From Thermoguttaceae bacterium (GTDB lineage: Bacteria > Planctomycetota > Planctomycetia > Pirellulales > Thermoguttaceae): a stretch of 64,000 nucleotides of DNA. The notes beneath the pieces are model-generated. The model had not been told where the DNA came from and did not search any database. It saw nothing but the letters and a program-made list of their open reading frames with translations. Within the stretch, counting starts at the first letter, position 1. The number at the start of each line of letters is the position of its first letter. The stretch spans positions 41,833 to 105,832 of the forward strand of contig JAFSMO010000049.1 in assembly GCA_017447865.1 (NCBI GenBank), in the 5' to 3' direction. Both the position numbers and the translations under genes were made by a program. Positions 26,311 through 35,542 of the stretch are shown one piece after another.

Positions 26311-27078
26311 ATGGCAGAAAAAAAATCCCGTTTGACGGTTGACCTTTCCGGTCGTGTTGCGATCGTGACCGGAGCTTCTCGTGGAATTGGCCGCGCGATT
26401 GCGGTTTCTCTGGCTGAAAATGGCGCGAAAGTCGCGTGTGTTGCCACCACCGCGGAACGTGCGATGGGCACGGTGGAAGAAATTCGTGCGTTTGGCGGCG
26501 AGGCGGAAGCTTTCGGCGCGAACGTGGGGATCACGGCAGAAGGTCAGGCGGTCGTAGACGCGGTTTTGGCCAAGTGGGAAAAAGTCGATATTCTGGTGAA
26601 CGATGCGGGGATTACCCGGGACACTCTTCTGGCGCAGATGACGGACGAGAACTGGGACGATGTGATTCAGACGAACCTCCGCGGCGTCTTCGTTTTCACC
26701 CGGGCGTGCATCGTTCCGATGATGCAGAAACGTTACGGGCGGATCATCAACGTTTCGAGCGTTTCGGCTCTGGTTGGAAATCCCGGTCAGGCGAACTACT
26801 CCGCGTCGAAAGCGGGGATCATCGGTTTCACACAGACGGTCGCCCGTGAGTACGCGAAGCGTAAAGTCACGGTCAACGCCGTGGCTCCGGGCTTCATCGC
26901 GACGGATATGACGGCGGTTCTGGGCGACATGATCATGACGGAAGCCAAAAAACGCATTCCGGCCAATCGTGTTGGTGAGCCGCAGGACATTGCGGACGCG
27001 GTCCTTTTCCTCGCCAGCGATGCAGCTTCCTATATCACCGGTCAAGTCATTCCGGTTGACGGCGGCATGACGGCATGA
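26311..27078 (+). CDS. fabG: 3-oxoacyl-ACP reductase
   Basis: The 255-residue protein reduces beta-ketoacyl-ACP with NADPH. The SDR glycine motif [10 protein letters not shown] is near residue 20, NDAGITRD is the NAG-equivalent, and the catalytic Ser-Tyr-Lys occur as NVSSVSAL and YSASKAG. The C-terminal [10 protein letters not shown] is typical. Length is normal. GGAG stands 9 bp before the ATG. It follows fabD by 128 bp, with a possible weak promoter (TTGACG at 26233). Confidence 0.96.
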   Translation: MAEKKSRLTVDLSGRVAIVTGASRGIGRAIAVSLAENGAKVACVATTAERAMGTVEEIRAFGGEAEAFGANVGITAEGQAVVDAVLAKWEKVDILVNDAGITRDTLLAQMTDENWDDVIQTNLRGVFVFTRACIVPMMQKRYGRIINVSSVSALVGNPGQANYSASKAGIIGFTQTVAREYAKRKVTVNAVAPGFIATDMTAVLGDMIMTEAKKRIPANRVGEPQDIADAVLFLASDAASYITGQVIPVDGGMTA

Positions 27079-27125
27079 TTTCGTAAAATTTTCACAAAAT
27101 TTACGGCAATTTATCATGGGGGGGC

Positions 27126-27153
27126 TTGTATAAAGTCTAAAATGTGGTAAATT
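27126..27153 (+). promoter_or_regulatory. Possible promoter for acpP
   Basis: TTGTAT (27126-27131), 16-nt spacer, TAAATT (27148-27153) with TGG before it. About 50 bp upstream of the GTG start. Confidence 0.45.
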
Positions 27154-27205
27154 GCACAATAAAGGCAACTTTCTGTCAGACTTTTATTTTTTCAGGAGAA
27201 ATCAA

Positions 27206-27457
27206 GTGGATACTCAGGATATTGCAGAACGCGTTTTCAGAATCGTCAGTGAGCAGCTCGGCTACGATCAGGACAAACTCACGTTGGACACTTCGTTCAT
27301 TCAGGACCTCGGTTCGGATTCCCTCGATTTGGTGGAACTGACCATGGAACTGGAAGAAGAGTTCCAGATCACCATTCCGGAAGAAGCCGCTGACGACATT
27401 CAGACGATCGGCGACGTGATCAACAGCATTGAAAAAGAACTGAATAAAGACGCGTAA
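27206..27457 (+). CDS. acpP: Acyl carrier protein
   Basis: The 83-residue acidic protein carries growing acyl chains on a phosphopantetheine attached to Ser in DLGSDSLDLVEL. IAERVFRIVSEQLG at the start and EEEFQITIPEEAADDIQTIGDVI at the end match ACP helices. GTG at 27206 is the natural start, with AGGAGA 5 bp before it; reading upstream to an ATG would add non-homologous residues. It follows fabG and is followed by an attenuator-like terminator before fabF. Confidence 0.95.
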   Translation: MDTQDIAERVFRIVSEQLGYDQDKLTLDTSFIQDLGSDSLDLVELTMELEEEFQITIPEEAADDIQTIGDVINSIEKELNKDA

Positions 27458-27473
27458 TTTTGTCAAATTGCAT

Positions 27474-27508
27474 GGCAGTTTTCTGTTTGAGGGGAAACTG
27501 CCTTTTTT
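27474..27508 (+). terminator. Terminator or attenuator between acpP and fabF
   Basis: GGCAGTTT ... AAACTGCC stem followed by TTTTTT, 16 bp after acpP and 17 bp before fabF. Confidence 0.78.
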
Positions 27509-27524
27509 ATGAGGGAGAACGGCG

Positions 27525-28766
27525 ATGGATCGTCGGATTGTAATTACAGGGATGGGGTTGGTTTCTCCCTTGGGCTGCGAGTGGAACGCGGTCTGGGGTG
27601 CTCTTTTGGCCGGGAAAAGCGGAATCGTGCCGATTACCAAATATGACCCGACCGGTTTTCGCACGCGAATTGCCGGATGCGTCGCTTCTGACTATACGAC
27701 CGAAGGCTACATTGATTTTAAGGAAAACAAGCACCTGGACGACTTTTCCCGTTACGCGATCGTAGCGGCAAAAAAGGCCGTTCAGGATTCCGGCATTGAT
27801 TTCTCTCTGGAAAATCCGAAGCGCTGCTCGTGTATCATCGGAACGGGCGTCGGAGGTCTGACCACGCTGCAGGAACAGGAAAGACGTTACATCGAAAAGG
27901 GCCCTTCCAAATTCTCCCCGTTTACGATCCCCATGTTGATGCCGAACGCCGCGGCGGGGCATATCGCGATCGCGTTTAATCTGCAAGGGCCCAGCTTCTC
28001 GGTAAACTCTGCCTGCGCCAGTGCCGCTCATGCAATGGCGTGTACGATCGATGCGATTCGTCTGGGCAAGGTGGACGTTGGGGTCACCGGCGGATCGGAG
28101 GCCTCCGTCATTGAAATTGGAATGGGTTCGTTCTGCACGATGCGCGCAATGTCCGAGCGCAACGACGACCCGCAGCGCGCGAGCCGCCCGTTTGATCTGG
28201 ACCGTGACGGCTTCGTGATGGGCGAAGGCTCCGGGATTCTCGTTTTTGAAGAGCTCGAACACGCCAAGAAGCGCGGCGCCAAAATCTACGCTGAGGTTCT
28301 GGGCTACGGCTGCTCCACCGACGCGTTCCATATTGTTCAGCCGAGCGAAAACGGCGAAGGGGCGATCGACGCCATGCGTTACGCTCTGGAAGACGCCAAA
28401 CTGAACCCGGAGCAGATCTCGTATGTGAACGCGCACGGAACGAGCACGCATTTGGGCGACATTTCCGAGACGCGGGCGCTGAAGGCGGTCTTTGGCGAGG
28501 ACGGCGCGAGAAAACTGAACATTTCCAGCACAAAAAGCATGACCGGTCACCTTCTCGGCGCAAGCGGCGGCATCGAACTGATCTTCTCGGCGCTGGTCAT
28601 TCAAAAGGGCGTGATCCCGCCGACGATCAATCTGGAAACGCCGGACCCCGAGTGCGATCTGAACTACACGCCAAATGTCCCGGTGGAGCGGAAGTGCGAC
28701 TACATCATTTCGAATAATTTCGGCTTTGGCGGCCATAACGCCACGCTGGTTCTGGGCCGGTTTTGA
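27525..28766 (+). CDS. fabF: 3-oxoacyl-ACP synthase II
   Basis: The 413-residue condensing enzyme extends acyl-ACP by two carbons with malonyl-ACP. The active-site Cys is in NSACASAAHA, the two His in NAHGTSTHLGD and STKSMTGHLLGASGG, and the C-terminal NNFGFGGHNA is canonical. Start MDRRIVITGMGLVSPLG is standard. Length is normal for FabF. It is co-oriented with acpP but separated from it by a terminator hairpin. Confidence 0.97.
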   Translation: MDRRIVITGMGLVSPLGCEWNAVWGALLAGKSGIVPITKYDPTGFRTRIAGCVASDYTTEGYIDFKENKHLDDFSRYAIVAAKKAVQDSGIDFSLENPKRCSCIIGTGVGGLTTLQEQERRYIEKGPSKFSPFTIPMLMPNAAAGHIAIAFNLQGPSFSVNSACASAAHAMACTIDAIRLGKVDVGVTGGSEASVIEIGMGSFCTMRAMSERNDDPQRASRPFDLDRDGFVMGEGSGILVFEELEHAKKRGAKIYAEVLGYGCSTDAFHIVQPSENGEGAIDAMRYALEDAKLNPEQISYVNAHGTSTHLGDISETRALKAVFGEDGARKLNISSTKSMTGHLLGASGGIELIFSALVIQKGVIPPTINLETPDPECDLNYTPNVPVERKCDYIISNNFGFGGHNATLVLGRF

Positions 28767-28774
28767 ACGTTCCG

Positions 28775-28822
28775 ATTTCGGGGGCGGTAATGTCGTCCCC
28801 GAAATAAAGGAAATTCTTTTTT
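28775..28822 (+). terminator. Hairpin after fabF, weak terminator
   Basis: ATTTCGGGG ... CCCCGAAAT stem (28775-28805), with the T-run (28816-28822) about 10 nt further on. Confidence 0.5.
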
Positions 28823-28841
28823 AAATTTTTATTCTCTTCCC

Positions 28842-28869
28842 TTGACGTTTTGCGTACTTTGAGTATAAT
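28842..28869 (+). promoter_or_regulatory. Sigma70-type promoter for the DUF1559 prepilin
   Basis: TTGACG (28842-28847), 16-nt spacer, TATAAT (28864-28869), 45 bp before the ATG at 28914. Confidence 0.82.
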
Positions 28870-28913
28870 ACAAAATATACTATGGGGATTTTTTACCTGA
28901 AGAGGAACCTGAA

Positions 28914-29816
28914 ATGAAAAAAGCATTTACGCTCGTTGAACTTCTGGTCGTCATTGCAATCATTGGAGTGTTAATGGGACTCTTGCTCCCTGCGGTCCAG
29001 CAGGCGCGTGAGGCCGCCCGTCAGTTGCAGTGTAACAATAACATGAAGCAGCAGGGATTGGGGTTAAATACGCACAACTCGATGAATGACGGCCGTTTCG
29101 TTACTGGTGGAAGCGGGTACTGTTACATCGGTGACCGTCAAAAAGGAACTGACTATGAGCAGCGCGGCGGTTGGATCTACTGTATTTTGCCGTACATTGA
29201 GCTGACAAACCTCCATGATGCGAACATTGAGACCCGATTGAAAACTGCGGTTCCGCTGTTCAACTGCCCGTCGTGCAGACCCTCCAAGCTTTACCTGACG
29301 CTGGTACGCACGGTCTATTCTGATGGTGAATCCCATGGGGGGGTGAGCGCTTCGGGAAAAAGCGATTACGCTGCCAATGCGGGGGCGGTAACAGGTGTAG
29401 AGAGTAGTACGGCTCAGGAGCATTACGATGCGGGAGGCCTGATTTTCCGCTGCGACGCGAATACTGAAGTTTACGAAAAAGACGTTATAGACGGTCTGAG
29501 CAATACGATCCTGGTGGGAGAACGCCAACTCAATTTGAATTACGGTGAAGTCTCGTCTCCTGTTGGCGATGATGACGACTGCTTTTTGGGTGGGCACAAT
29601 TACGATACAACACGTTGTTACTCGGATGGTAAATTATTCCAAAGCCGTCAAGGCCTTACCAGAATCAATGCTTTTGGCTCCGTTCACGCAGGAGCTTGCG
29701 GTTTCGTTTTTGCGGATGGACATCACCAGACGGTTTCCTACGCGGTCAATTCGGAAATGTACAAGCGGCTCCTGAATTGCAAGGATGAACAGCTGATCGA
29801 TTGGAAAGGGATTTAG
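28914..29816 (+). CDS. DUF1559 domain prepilin-like protein (H-X9-DG class)
   Basis: The 300-residue protein begins [17 protein letters not shown], a class III prepilin signal with the conserved Glu at +5; a prepilin peptidase would cleave after the Ala/Phe boundary and methylate Phe. [22 protein letters not shown], then the globular DUF1559 region, ends with [12 protein letters not shown], the H-X9-DG motif diagnostic of this planctomycete family. These are surface pilin/pseudopilin proteins, present in scores of paralogues per planctomycete genome, with no fixed function. It has its own promoter. Six or so Cys residues in the head could form disulphides. Confidence 0.93.
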   Translation: MKKAFTLVELLVVIAIIGVLMGLLLPAVQQAREAARQLQCNNNMKQQGLGLNTHNSMNDGRFVTGGSGYCYIGDRQKGTDYEQRGGWIYCILPYIELTNLHDANIETRLKTAVPLFNCPSCRPSKLYLTLVRTVYSDGESHGGVSASGKSDYAANAGAVTGVESSTAQEHYDAGGLIFRCDANTEVYEKDVIDGLSNTILVGERQLNLNYGEVSSPVGDDDDCFLGGHNYDTTRCYSDGKLFQSRQGLTRINAFGSVHAGACGFVFADGHHQTVSYAVNSEMYKRLLNCKDEQLIDWKGI

Positions 29817-29863
29817 AGGAAGCTTGAACCGGAGGCGGGGCCGGAAGCGGCGGTTGGTTTTTT

Positions 29864-30724
29864 ATGTTGATGCGGAAACTGTGTTTTTCGTGCCTGTTTC
29901 GGCAGGCCGTCGATGCCGCGTGGCTTTTGACCGAAGATCAGGCGAAGCGTGAAGCGATCCTGCGCGGGATGGGCCGGCTCATGGCTGAAACCGACTTCGA
30001 GCGTACGCCCCCGGAGATCGGGCGCGAGATGCACGCCATGATCCGCGAAGTCCTTCAGGATCCGGACCCGTACCTGGAAATCAAGCGGGAGATCAACGCC
30101 ATCACGAAGTCCATCCTGCCCCAGCTTCGCCAGCGGGTGGAAAGCTCCTCGAATCCCCTCGAAACGGCCATCCGGTACGCGATTGCCGGAAATGTGATCG
30201 ATTTCGCGACATTTCAGTCGATTTCTGCAGACGAAATCATAAAAACTGTGGACGAAGCGGCCAATCGGCCGATAAATGGTCTGGATTCTGCCGATTTTGA
30301 GGCGGAATTGCGGCGTGAGGACGTGAAGACCCTCCTTTACGTCTGCGATAATTGCGGGGAAGTCGTTTGGGACGCGCTCTTGGTGGAGCAGTTGCAGAAG
30401 TACGTTTCCGTGACCGTTGCCGTCCGGGGTGGTGCCGTGGTGAACGATGCGCTCCTCGAGGACGCGGAATTTGCGGGCCTGACGGCTCTTTGCCCGGTCA
30501 TTACGACGGGCTGCGACGTTCCCGGCGCGCCGGATTCGGCAGTTTCGGAGGAGTTTCGTGAGGTTTTCCTCCGGTCCGACCTGGTGATCGCGAAAGGTCA
30601 GGGAAATTACGAAACGATGCAGCCGTCCGCCCGGCCGGTGATCCACCTTTTCATGGTGAAGTGCCCCGTGATCCAGAATTTGCTCGGGCTTCCGAAAGGG
30701 ACGCTCGTTTTCAGGAAAGAATGA
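29864..30724 (+). CDS. DUF89 / ARMT1-like metal-dependent phosphatase domain protein
   Basis: The protein has 286 residues. The N-terminus has CFSCLFRQA and helical segments; the core YVCDNCGEVVWDALLVEQL is the DN-x-GE-x-xxD motif of DUF89, followed by VAVRGGAVVNDAL and VIAKGQGNYETM, which supply metal and phosphate contacts in structures of this family. DUF89 proteins dephosphorylate sugar phosphates or damaged metabolites (ARMT1/HARBI subfamily). Cytoplasmic; partner unknown. ATG 29864 or 29870 are both possible. Confidence 0.85.
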   Translation: MLMRKLCFSCLFRQAVDAAWLLTEDQAKREAILRGMGRLMAETDFERTPPEIGREMHAMIREVLQDPDPYLEIKREINAITKSILPQLRQRVESSSNPLETAIRYAIAGNVIDFATFQSISADEIIKTVDEAANRPINGLDSADFEAELRREDVKTLLYVCDNCGEVVWDALLVEQLQKYVSVTVAVRGGAVVNDALLEDAEFAGLTALCPVITTGCDVPGAPDSAVSEEFREVFLRSDLVIAKGQGNYETMQPSARPVIHLFMVKCPVIQNLLGLPKGTLVFRKE

Positions 30725-30774
30725 GTTCGAAGAGGTTCGCTTTTCATTCCTGGTTTTGAATCTTTTTATTCAGT

Positions 30775-31575
30775 ATGAGAGACTTAGACCGATTTAGCAA
30801 GCGAAGGCCGGTTAGCCGTATGGATCAAACGCCCGACGCAGGAATTCAGATTTCCTGGCTCGGGACCTTTTGCCGTCTGTTGGTAGTGCTTCTGTTCATC
30901 GGCTTTTTTTCCTGGGGAGCCTGGAAGCTTTCCCAGCCGGCTAATATTTGGACCTCAAACTCTGAAATCCAAAAGACTGAAAGCGATGTGCGCGGAATCC
31001 ATCGTGACGCTGAAAAAGCCCGGAAAGAGATGGAAACGAGCCGAACTTTTTCGGTCGAGTCGCTGGTGTACCATGTGCTGAATAATGGGTACGAGCTTAC
31101 GGACGAGGAGCGGCTTTACGTTCAAACCAACTGGAACAAATTCGTCCGGAACTCGAACATTGACGACGACGAAAACCTTTTGTTCCGTTTGAGAATGCGC
31201 CACGCGGAGGATGGAAGCATCGAAGATTTCCCATTGGACGAGTGGATGAAAAAGAATATGGAACGCAAAAAGGCCGAAGAGGAAAAAGAAAAGGAGGCCC
31301 AAATGCGCCAGGCGATGATGCAGGGGGCGCAGGATGTCGTTCAGAAGAATAGTAACATCGAGGAAAACCGTGTAAAAGCCGAAGATCGCGAAAAGAAGAT
31401 CGCTTCCGAGAAACGTTCCAACCGTGAAATCGTTCGGAACGTGGTGGAAGAAGTCAAGGAAAATATTTATTCCGGGAAACCGATCGGAGAAACGGAGCCG
31501 CAAGCTGAGGAACCGGAAGAAGATGTGCCAGCGGATTCGGAGCCGGAAGAAGAAAAAGTTTCTGATTCCAAGTAG
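30775..31575 (+). CDS. Membrane-anchored coiled-coil protein, unknown
   Basis: The protein has 266 residues with one transmembrane helix (WLGTFCRLLVVLLFIGFFSWGAW, ~25-50), then a long charged segment rich in Glu, Lys and Met that is probably coiled-coil (MERKKAEEEKEKEAQMRQAMM), and an acidic C-terminus. No recognised domain. A second possible start is at 30820. It sits between DUF89 and the AMP ligase, all co-oriented; the spacing (~50 bp each) allows co-transcription. Confidence 0.62.
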   Translation: MRDLDRFSKRRPVSRMDQTPDAGIQISWLGTFCRLLVVLLFIGFFSWGAWKLSQPANIWTSNSEIQKTESDVRGIHRDAEKARKEMETSRTFSVESLVYHVLNNGYELTDEERLYVQTNWNKFVRNSNIDDDENLLFRLRMRHAEDGSIEDFPLDEWMKKNMERKKAEEEKEKEAQMRQAMMQGAQDVVQKNSNIEENRVKAEDREKKIASEKRSNREIVRNVVEEVKENIYSGKPIGETEPQAEEPEEDVPADSEPEEEKVSDSK

Positions 31576-31624
31576 TTTATTAAGGACGCACTGATTTATT
31601 AATTTTCACCGGAAAAGAGCCAAA

Positions 31625-33319
31625 ATGAGTAATTCTAACGTCGCGTGTCGCCTTGCGAATTTTGCCAAAACCCAGCCCGACCAGATCGCGGTCGTGGAGC
31701 CGCTCGGATACAAAGCCGGAAAACGTCAGTACAAAACCATGACTTTCAGGGAACTGGACGAAGATTCCGACCGGGTCGCCGCGGGGCTGAAAAAGATGGG
31801 CGTTCAAAAAGGGATGCGCATGGCGCTGCTCGTCAAGCCCGGGATCGATTTCGTCTCGTGCGTGTTTGGTCTGCTGAAATCCGGCGCCGTCATGATTTTG
31901 ATCGATCCGGGAATGGGCGGTGCAAACCTTTTGCAGTGCCTGGAAGACGCCGACCCGGATGGGTTCGTGGCCATTTCCAAAGTGCAGGCTCTTTGGCGGT
32001 TCATGCGTCTGCGCTACCCGAACGCGGAGTACTCGCTGACGGTCGGCCGCCGGTGGTTCTGGGGTGGACCGACGCTTGAAAAGCTCCGGAAACGTCCGTA
32101 CCCGGGGCCGTGCATTGAGGAAGTGACCGACGACGATCCGGCCGCGATCATTTTCACGACCGGAAGCACCGGCGCGCCGAAGGGCGTTTTGTACCAGCAC
32201 CGGACGTTCAACACGCAGGTGGACGAAATCTCCCGCCAGTACGGGATCCAGCCGGGCCAGACCGATCTGCCCGGGTTCCCGATGTTCGGGCTCTTTAACT
32301 GTGCGATGGGGTCCACCGCGGTCATTCCCGACATGGACGCGAGCCGTCCTGCGGCCGTGGACCCGCGAAAGATCCTCGAAGCTGTGCGCGACTGGAACGC
32401 CACGCAGTCCTTCGCTTCGCCGGCGGTCTGGAAGTCGGTCGGGGCGTGGTGCCACGCGAACGGGCAGAAACTCGAAAACGTGAAAATGATCCTTTCGGCG
32501 GGCGCGCCGGTCCAGGAAAACGTCCTGCGCAGCATCCGCGAGATCATCAGTCCGGAAGGGGAGATCCACACGCCGTACGGAGCGACCGAGGCGCTGCCCG
32601 TCGCGACGATTTCCTCCACGGAGATTCTGAACGAAACGGCGGCCGAGTCCCGAAAAGGGGCGGGCGTCTGCGTCGGGCGGCATTTCCCGTCGATCGAGTG
32701 GAAAATCATCCGGATCACGGACGGCCCCATCCCGACGCTTGAGGACGCGGAGGAACTTCCGGCCGGAGAGATCGGCGAGCTGATGGTCACCGGGCCGCAA
32801 ATTACCCGGGAGTACGTGACTCGGACCGAGGCGAACGCGCTGGCCAAAGTGCACGAAAAACTCCCCGACGGTTCGGATCGGGTCTGGCATCGCATGGGCG
32901 ACGTGGGGTACTTCGACGAAAAAGGGCGCTTCTGGTTCTGCGGCCGCAAGGCGCACCGGGTGGAAACCACGTCTGGCACGCTTTTCTCCGTCTGCTGCGA
33001 GGCGATTTTCAACCAGCACCCGGAGGTGAACCGCTCGGCCCTGGTCGGGATCCCGGAGCGGGGCCTGCCGAAAGGGAAGCTCAAGCCGGTGATCATCATC
33101 GAGCCGAAAAACGAGGAGATCCTGCTGGATGAGAATCACAGTCTGCTCCAGCTGCGGACGGATCTGCACATTCTGCGCCGGGAAAGCCCGCTTACGGCAT
33201 CAATCGAGACGATCATGTTCCACCCGAACTTCCCGGTGGACATTCGGCACAACGCGAAGATCTTCCGCGAGAAACTGGCCGTCTGGGCGGCGAAAAACTA
33301 CTCAGAAATGCTGCAGTAA
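31625..33319 (+). CDS. AMP-binding fatty-acid CoA-ligase-like protein, OleC type
   Basis: The 564-residue protein has the adenylate-forming P-loop FTTGSTGAPKG (~178-188), IHTPYGATEALP, the RVWHRMGDVGYFDEKGRFWFCGRK hinge region and a C-terminal domain with the acylating Lys expected around IRHNAKIFREKL. The pattern resembles OleC, which turns beta-hydroxy acids into beta-lactones in long-chain olefin synthesis, rather than an ordinary acyl-CoA ligase. OleA, OleB and OleD homologues are not in this window. It may also activate an unusual fatty or hydroxy acid for lipid assembly. Ends convergently with clpX across a bidirectional terminator. Confidence 0.78.
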   Translation: MSNSNVACRLANFAKTQPDQIAVVEPLGYKAGKRQYKTMTFRELDEDSDRVAAGLKKMGVQKGMRMALLVKPGIDFVSCVFGLLKSGAVMILIDPGMGGANLLQCLEDADPDGFVAISKVQALWRFMRLRYPNAEYSLTVGRRWFWGGPTLEKLRKRPYPGPCIEEVTDDDPAAIIFTTGSTGAPKGVLYQHRTFNTQVDEISRQYGIQPGQTDLPGFPMFGLFNCAMGSTAVIPDMDASRPAAVDPRKILEAVRDWNATQSFASPAVWKSVGAWCHANGQKLENVKMILSAGAPVQENVLRSIREIISPEGEIHTPYGATEALPVATISSTEILNETAAESRKGAGVCVGRHFPSIEWKIIRITDGPIPTLEDAEELPAGEIGELMVTGPQITREYVTRTEANALAKVHEKLPDGSDRVWHRMGDVGYFDEKGRFWFCGRKAHRVETTSGTLFSVCCEAIFNQHPEVNRSALVGIPERGLPKGKLKPVIIIEPKNEEILLDENHSLLQLRTDLHILRRESPLTASIETIMFHPNFPVDIRHNAKIFREKLAVWAAKNYSEMLQ

Positions 33320-33351
33320 AGCCCGATATTACGGACGGTTTTGACCAACAA

Positions 33352-33388
33352 AAAAAGTTTTTGAAAGCGTGTTTCAAAAACTTTTTTT
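33352..33388. terminator. Bidirectional terminator between the AMP ligase and clpX
   Basis: AAAGTTTTTGAAA-gcgtg-TTTCAAAAACTTT, perfect stem with A-run on one side and T-run on the other, between convergent genes. Confidence 0.9.
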
Positions 33389-33420
33389 GATTTTAAACTG
33401 CGTTGGAACGTTTGGGGAAA

Positions 33421-34698
33421 TTACGCGCGCTTGCTCTTCTGCTCCTCGAAGTTGAAGAGTTTGCGGTGCCCGAGCACGACGTCTTCGTCGATAATGTACC
33501 GCACGCCGCTCGGCTGGTCGGGCATCTCGTACAGAATGTCGAGCATCACCTCTTCCATGATCGAGCGCAGGCCACGTGCGCCGGTGCGCTTTTCTTTCGC
33601 AAGCCGGGCGATCGCGTCCAGAGCCTCCGGCGTGAAAACCAGCTCCGCGTTATCCATGCTGAAAAGCTGCGAGTACTGCTTCACCAGCGAGTTCTTCGGC
33701 TCTTTCAGGATCCGGATCATGTCGTCGATCGTCAGTTCGTCCAGCGCCGTGATGACCGGCAGACGGCCAACGAATTCCGGAATCAGGCCGAACTCGATGA
33801 TGTCCTCGCTCGTCACGCGCGTCAAGGGGGCGTGTTCTTCTTCCTGGAACGGCAGGACCGCGGTCTGACCGAAGCCCAGCGTCCGGTTCCCGAGGCGCCG
33901 CTCGATGATCTCCGGCAGGCCGACGAACGTGCCGCCGCAGATGAACAAAATGTTGCTCGTGTCGATCTGGATGAACTGCTGCTCCGGATGCTTGCGGCCG
34001 CCGTTGGGCGGAACGTTCGCGATCGTCCCTTCGAGCATTTTCAGAAGGGCCTGCTGGACCCCCTCGCCCGAAACGTCGCGCGTGATCGAGACGTTATGCG
34101 TCGTGCGCCCGATTTTGTCGATCTCGTCGATGTAGAGGATCCCGCGCTGGGCCGCCTCCACGTCGAAATCGGCCGCCATGAGGAGTTTCAGCAGCAGATT
34201 TTCCACGTCCTCGCCGACGTACCCCGCCTCGGTCAGCGTCGTGGCGTCGCCGATGGCAAACGGAACGTTCAGGATCTTCGCCAGCGTCTGCGCCAGCAGG
34301 GTTTTGCCCGAGCCGGTCGGGCCGATGAGCAGAATGTTTGACTTGCCGAGCTCCACCTCGTCGTTTCCGGTGCGGACGTGCTCGAGGCGTTTGTAGTGAT
34401 TATAGACCGCGACGGCCAAAACCTTTTTCGTGAAATCCTGCCCGATGATGTACTCGTCCAGACGTGCAACGATCTGACGCGGCGTGAGGCGTTCCATCAT
34501 CATGGCCGTCTGCGGGACCTGGTGGCGTTTTTTCTCCTGCTCCAGAATGGACCGGCACAGCTCGATGCACTCGCTGCAAATGTGGACTCCCCCCGGCCCT
34601 TCTACCAGCGGCCCCGTCACGCGGTGCGATTTCTTGCAGAAGGAACAAAACGCCTGCTTCTTCGTGGATTTACTCTCGTTAAACGGTTTGTCGTCCAT
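33421..34698 (-). CDS. clpX: ATP-dependent Clp protease ATP-binding subunit ClpX
   Basis: The 425-residue AAA+ unfoldase passes substrates to ClpP. The zinc-binding N-domain has CSFC (C18, C21) and CSEC (C41, C44), Walker A GPTGSGKT (126-133), Walker [10 protein letters not shown], and the ClpP-docking loop region with GFGQ (IGF-type loop). Length is standard. ATG at 34698; a TTG one codon earlier is unlikely. clpP does not precede it; instead a SHOCT-like protein and an FmdB-like zinc ribbon lie upstream on the same strand, so the usual clpP-clpX operon is split here. Confidence 0.97.
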   Translation of the reverse strand: MDDKPFNESKSTKKQAFCSFCKKSHRVTGPLVEGPGGVHICSECIELCRSILEQEKKRHQVPQTAMMMERLTPRQIVARLDEYIIGQDFTKKVLAVAVYNHYKRLEHVRTGNDEVELGKSNILLIGPTGSGKTLLAQTLAKILNVPFAIGDATTLTEAGYVGEDVENLLLKLLMAADFDVEAAQRGILYIDEIDKIGRTTHNVSITRDVSGEGVQQALLKMLEGTIANVPPNGGRKHPEQQFIQIDTSNILFICGGTFVGLPEIIERRLGNRTLGFGQTAVLPFQEEEHAPLTRVTSEDIIEFGLIPEFVGRLPVITALDELTIDDMIRILKEPKNSLVKQYSQLFSMDNAELVFTPEALDAIARLAKEKRTGARGLRSIMEEVMLDILYEMPDQPSGVRYIIDEDVVLGHRKLFNFEEQKSKRA

Positions 34699-34704
34699 CA
34701 AACT

Positions 34705-34737
34705 AATTATGAATTATGAATTTTGAATTATGAATTG
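34705..34737. repeat. Heptamer array (TGAATTA type) upstream of clpX
   Basis: Degenerate ATTATGA/ATTTTGA units, closely resembling the array at 25184-25214. Lies between clpX and the SHOCT-like gene. Confidence 0.75.
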
Positions 34738-34760
34738 CAAACAGGGAGTGAGGAGGTGAA

Positions 34761-35063
34761 TCAGGAATTCTTCATTAAATCTTGCAGCTGAGCGATCAGC
34801 TCGGCTTTTATGGAGCGGTATTCTTCGGGCGAAATTTCGCCGTGGTCGTAGGATTTCTGAAGGTTCGTGAGCATCGAGTGGATCACTTCGGTCGGGTCCG
34901 CCTTGGCGTGCGCGGCGCTGCGGTAGTGCTTAATGACGAAACTCGCGATGAGGATCAAAATCACGAGTGCGAGTATCCCGAAAAACAGGGAAGTGACGTG
35001 GCCTGCTTTTTCTTCGAGGGTGACTTCTTCTGCCACGGTCCGGATCAGAGAGAATGGAGTCAT
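34761..35063 (-). CDS. Small membrane protein with SHOCT-like C-terminus
   Basis: The protein has 100 residues: a charged start, one transmembrane helix (LFFGILALVILILIASFVI), and a C-terminal LQKSYDHGEISPEEYRSIKAELIAQL that matches the SHOCT motif (short helix with GEI(S/T)xEEY). SHOCT segments are oligomerisation modules on many unrelated proteins. It may be a membrane adaptor for clpX or FmdB products, but that is only gene-order inference. Confidence 0.72.
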   Translation of the reverse strand: MTPFSLIRTVAEEVTLEEKAGHVTSLFFGILALVILILIASFVIKHYRSAAHAKADPTEVIHSMLTNLQKSYDHGEISPEEYRSIKAELIAQLQDLMKNS

Positions 35064-35082
35064 TCAGGCGTCCTTTCGCTCA

Positions 35083-35328
35083 TTAGTGGTGATGGTGGCA
35101 TCCGCATCCGCAGCCGCAGCCACAGGCCGGGGCGGTTTCAGGGGAACAAACGCCCGCGTCACGAGCCGCGCAGCCGCTTCCTGCTGCGTGTGGATTGGCC
35201 GGGACGCTCAATTTGCGGTGAATTGCCGAACTGCCGCACGCGGGGCACTTTTTCGGCTCGTTGTTTCCGCAGACGAGTTCTTCGAAGTTTTTCCGGCAGT
35301 CGTCGCACTCATACTCGTAAATGGGCAT
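35083..35328 (-). CDS. FmdB-family zinc ribbon protein with CGC-His tail
   Basis: The 81-residue protein begins MPIYEYECDDCRKNFEE with the FmdB zinc ribbon CxxC ... CPACG. After it comes a Cys-rich stretch with AACG-type and a terminal CGCGCGCGCHHHH, which is not part of the classical FmdB domain and suggests metal storage or delivery (inference). GGAAGGGGA precedes the ATG at 35328. It is the first gene of the FmdB-SHOCT-clpX run. Confidence 0.82.
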   Translation of the reverse strand: MPIYEYECDDCRKNFEELVCGNNEPKKCPACGSSAIHRKLSVPANPHAAGSGCAARDAGVCSPETAPACGCGCGCGCHHHH

Positions 35329-35373
35329 AAAAATTTCCCCTTCCATAAACAAATTAAACTTAAATCTCTCTAT

Positions 35374-35382
35374 ATTATACCA
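35374..35382 (-). promoter_or_regulatory. Extended -10 promoter for the fmdB-like/clpX run
   Basis: On the minus strand TGGTATAAT (TATAAT at 35374-35379), about 45 bp before the FmdB start. -35 is weak. Confidence 0.55.
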
Positions 35383-35460
35383 TTTCTTGAAAAAAAAGAA
35401 AGAAAGAAACGGAAAGATTTCAAAATTTTTACGAAATTTTCCAAAAAAAGCAAATTCCCC

Positions 35461-35489
35461 TTGCAAAAAATGAATTGTAAGTGTAAGAT
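35461..35489 (+). promoter_or_regulatory. Promoter for the HEAT-repeat lipoprotein
   Basis: TTGCAA (35461-35466), 17-nt spacer, TAAGAT (35484-35489), 54 bp before the start at 35543. Confidence 0.5.
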
Positions 35490-35542
35490 ATAAGTAGGAA
35501 AATAAAAATAAAACGGTCTCCGTATATGATTGCGGCCAGATT

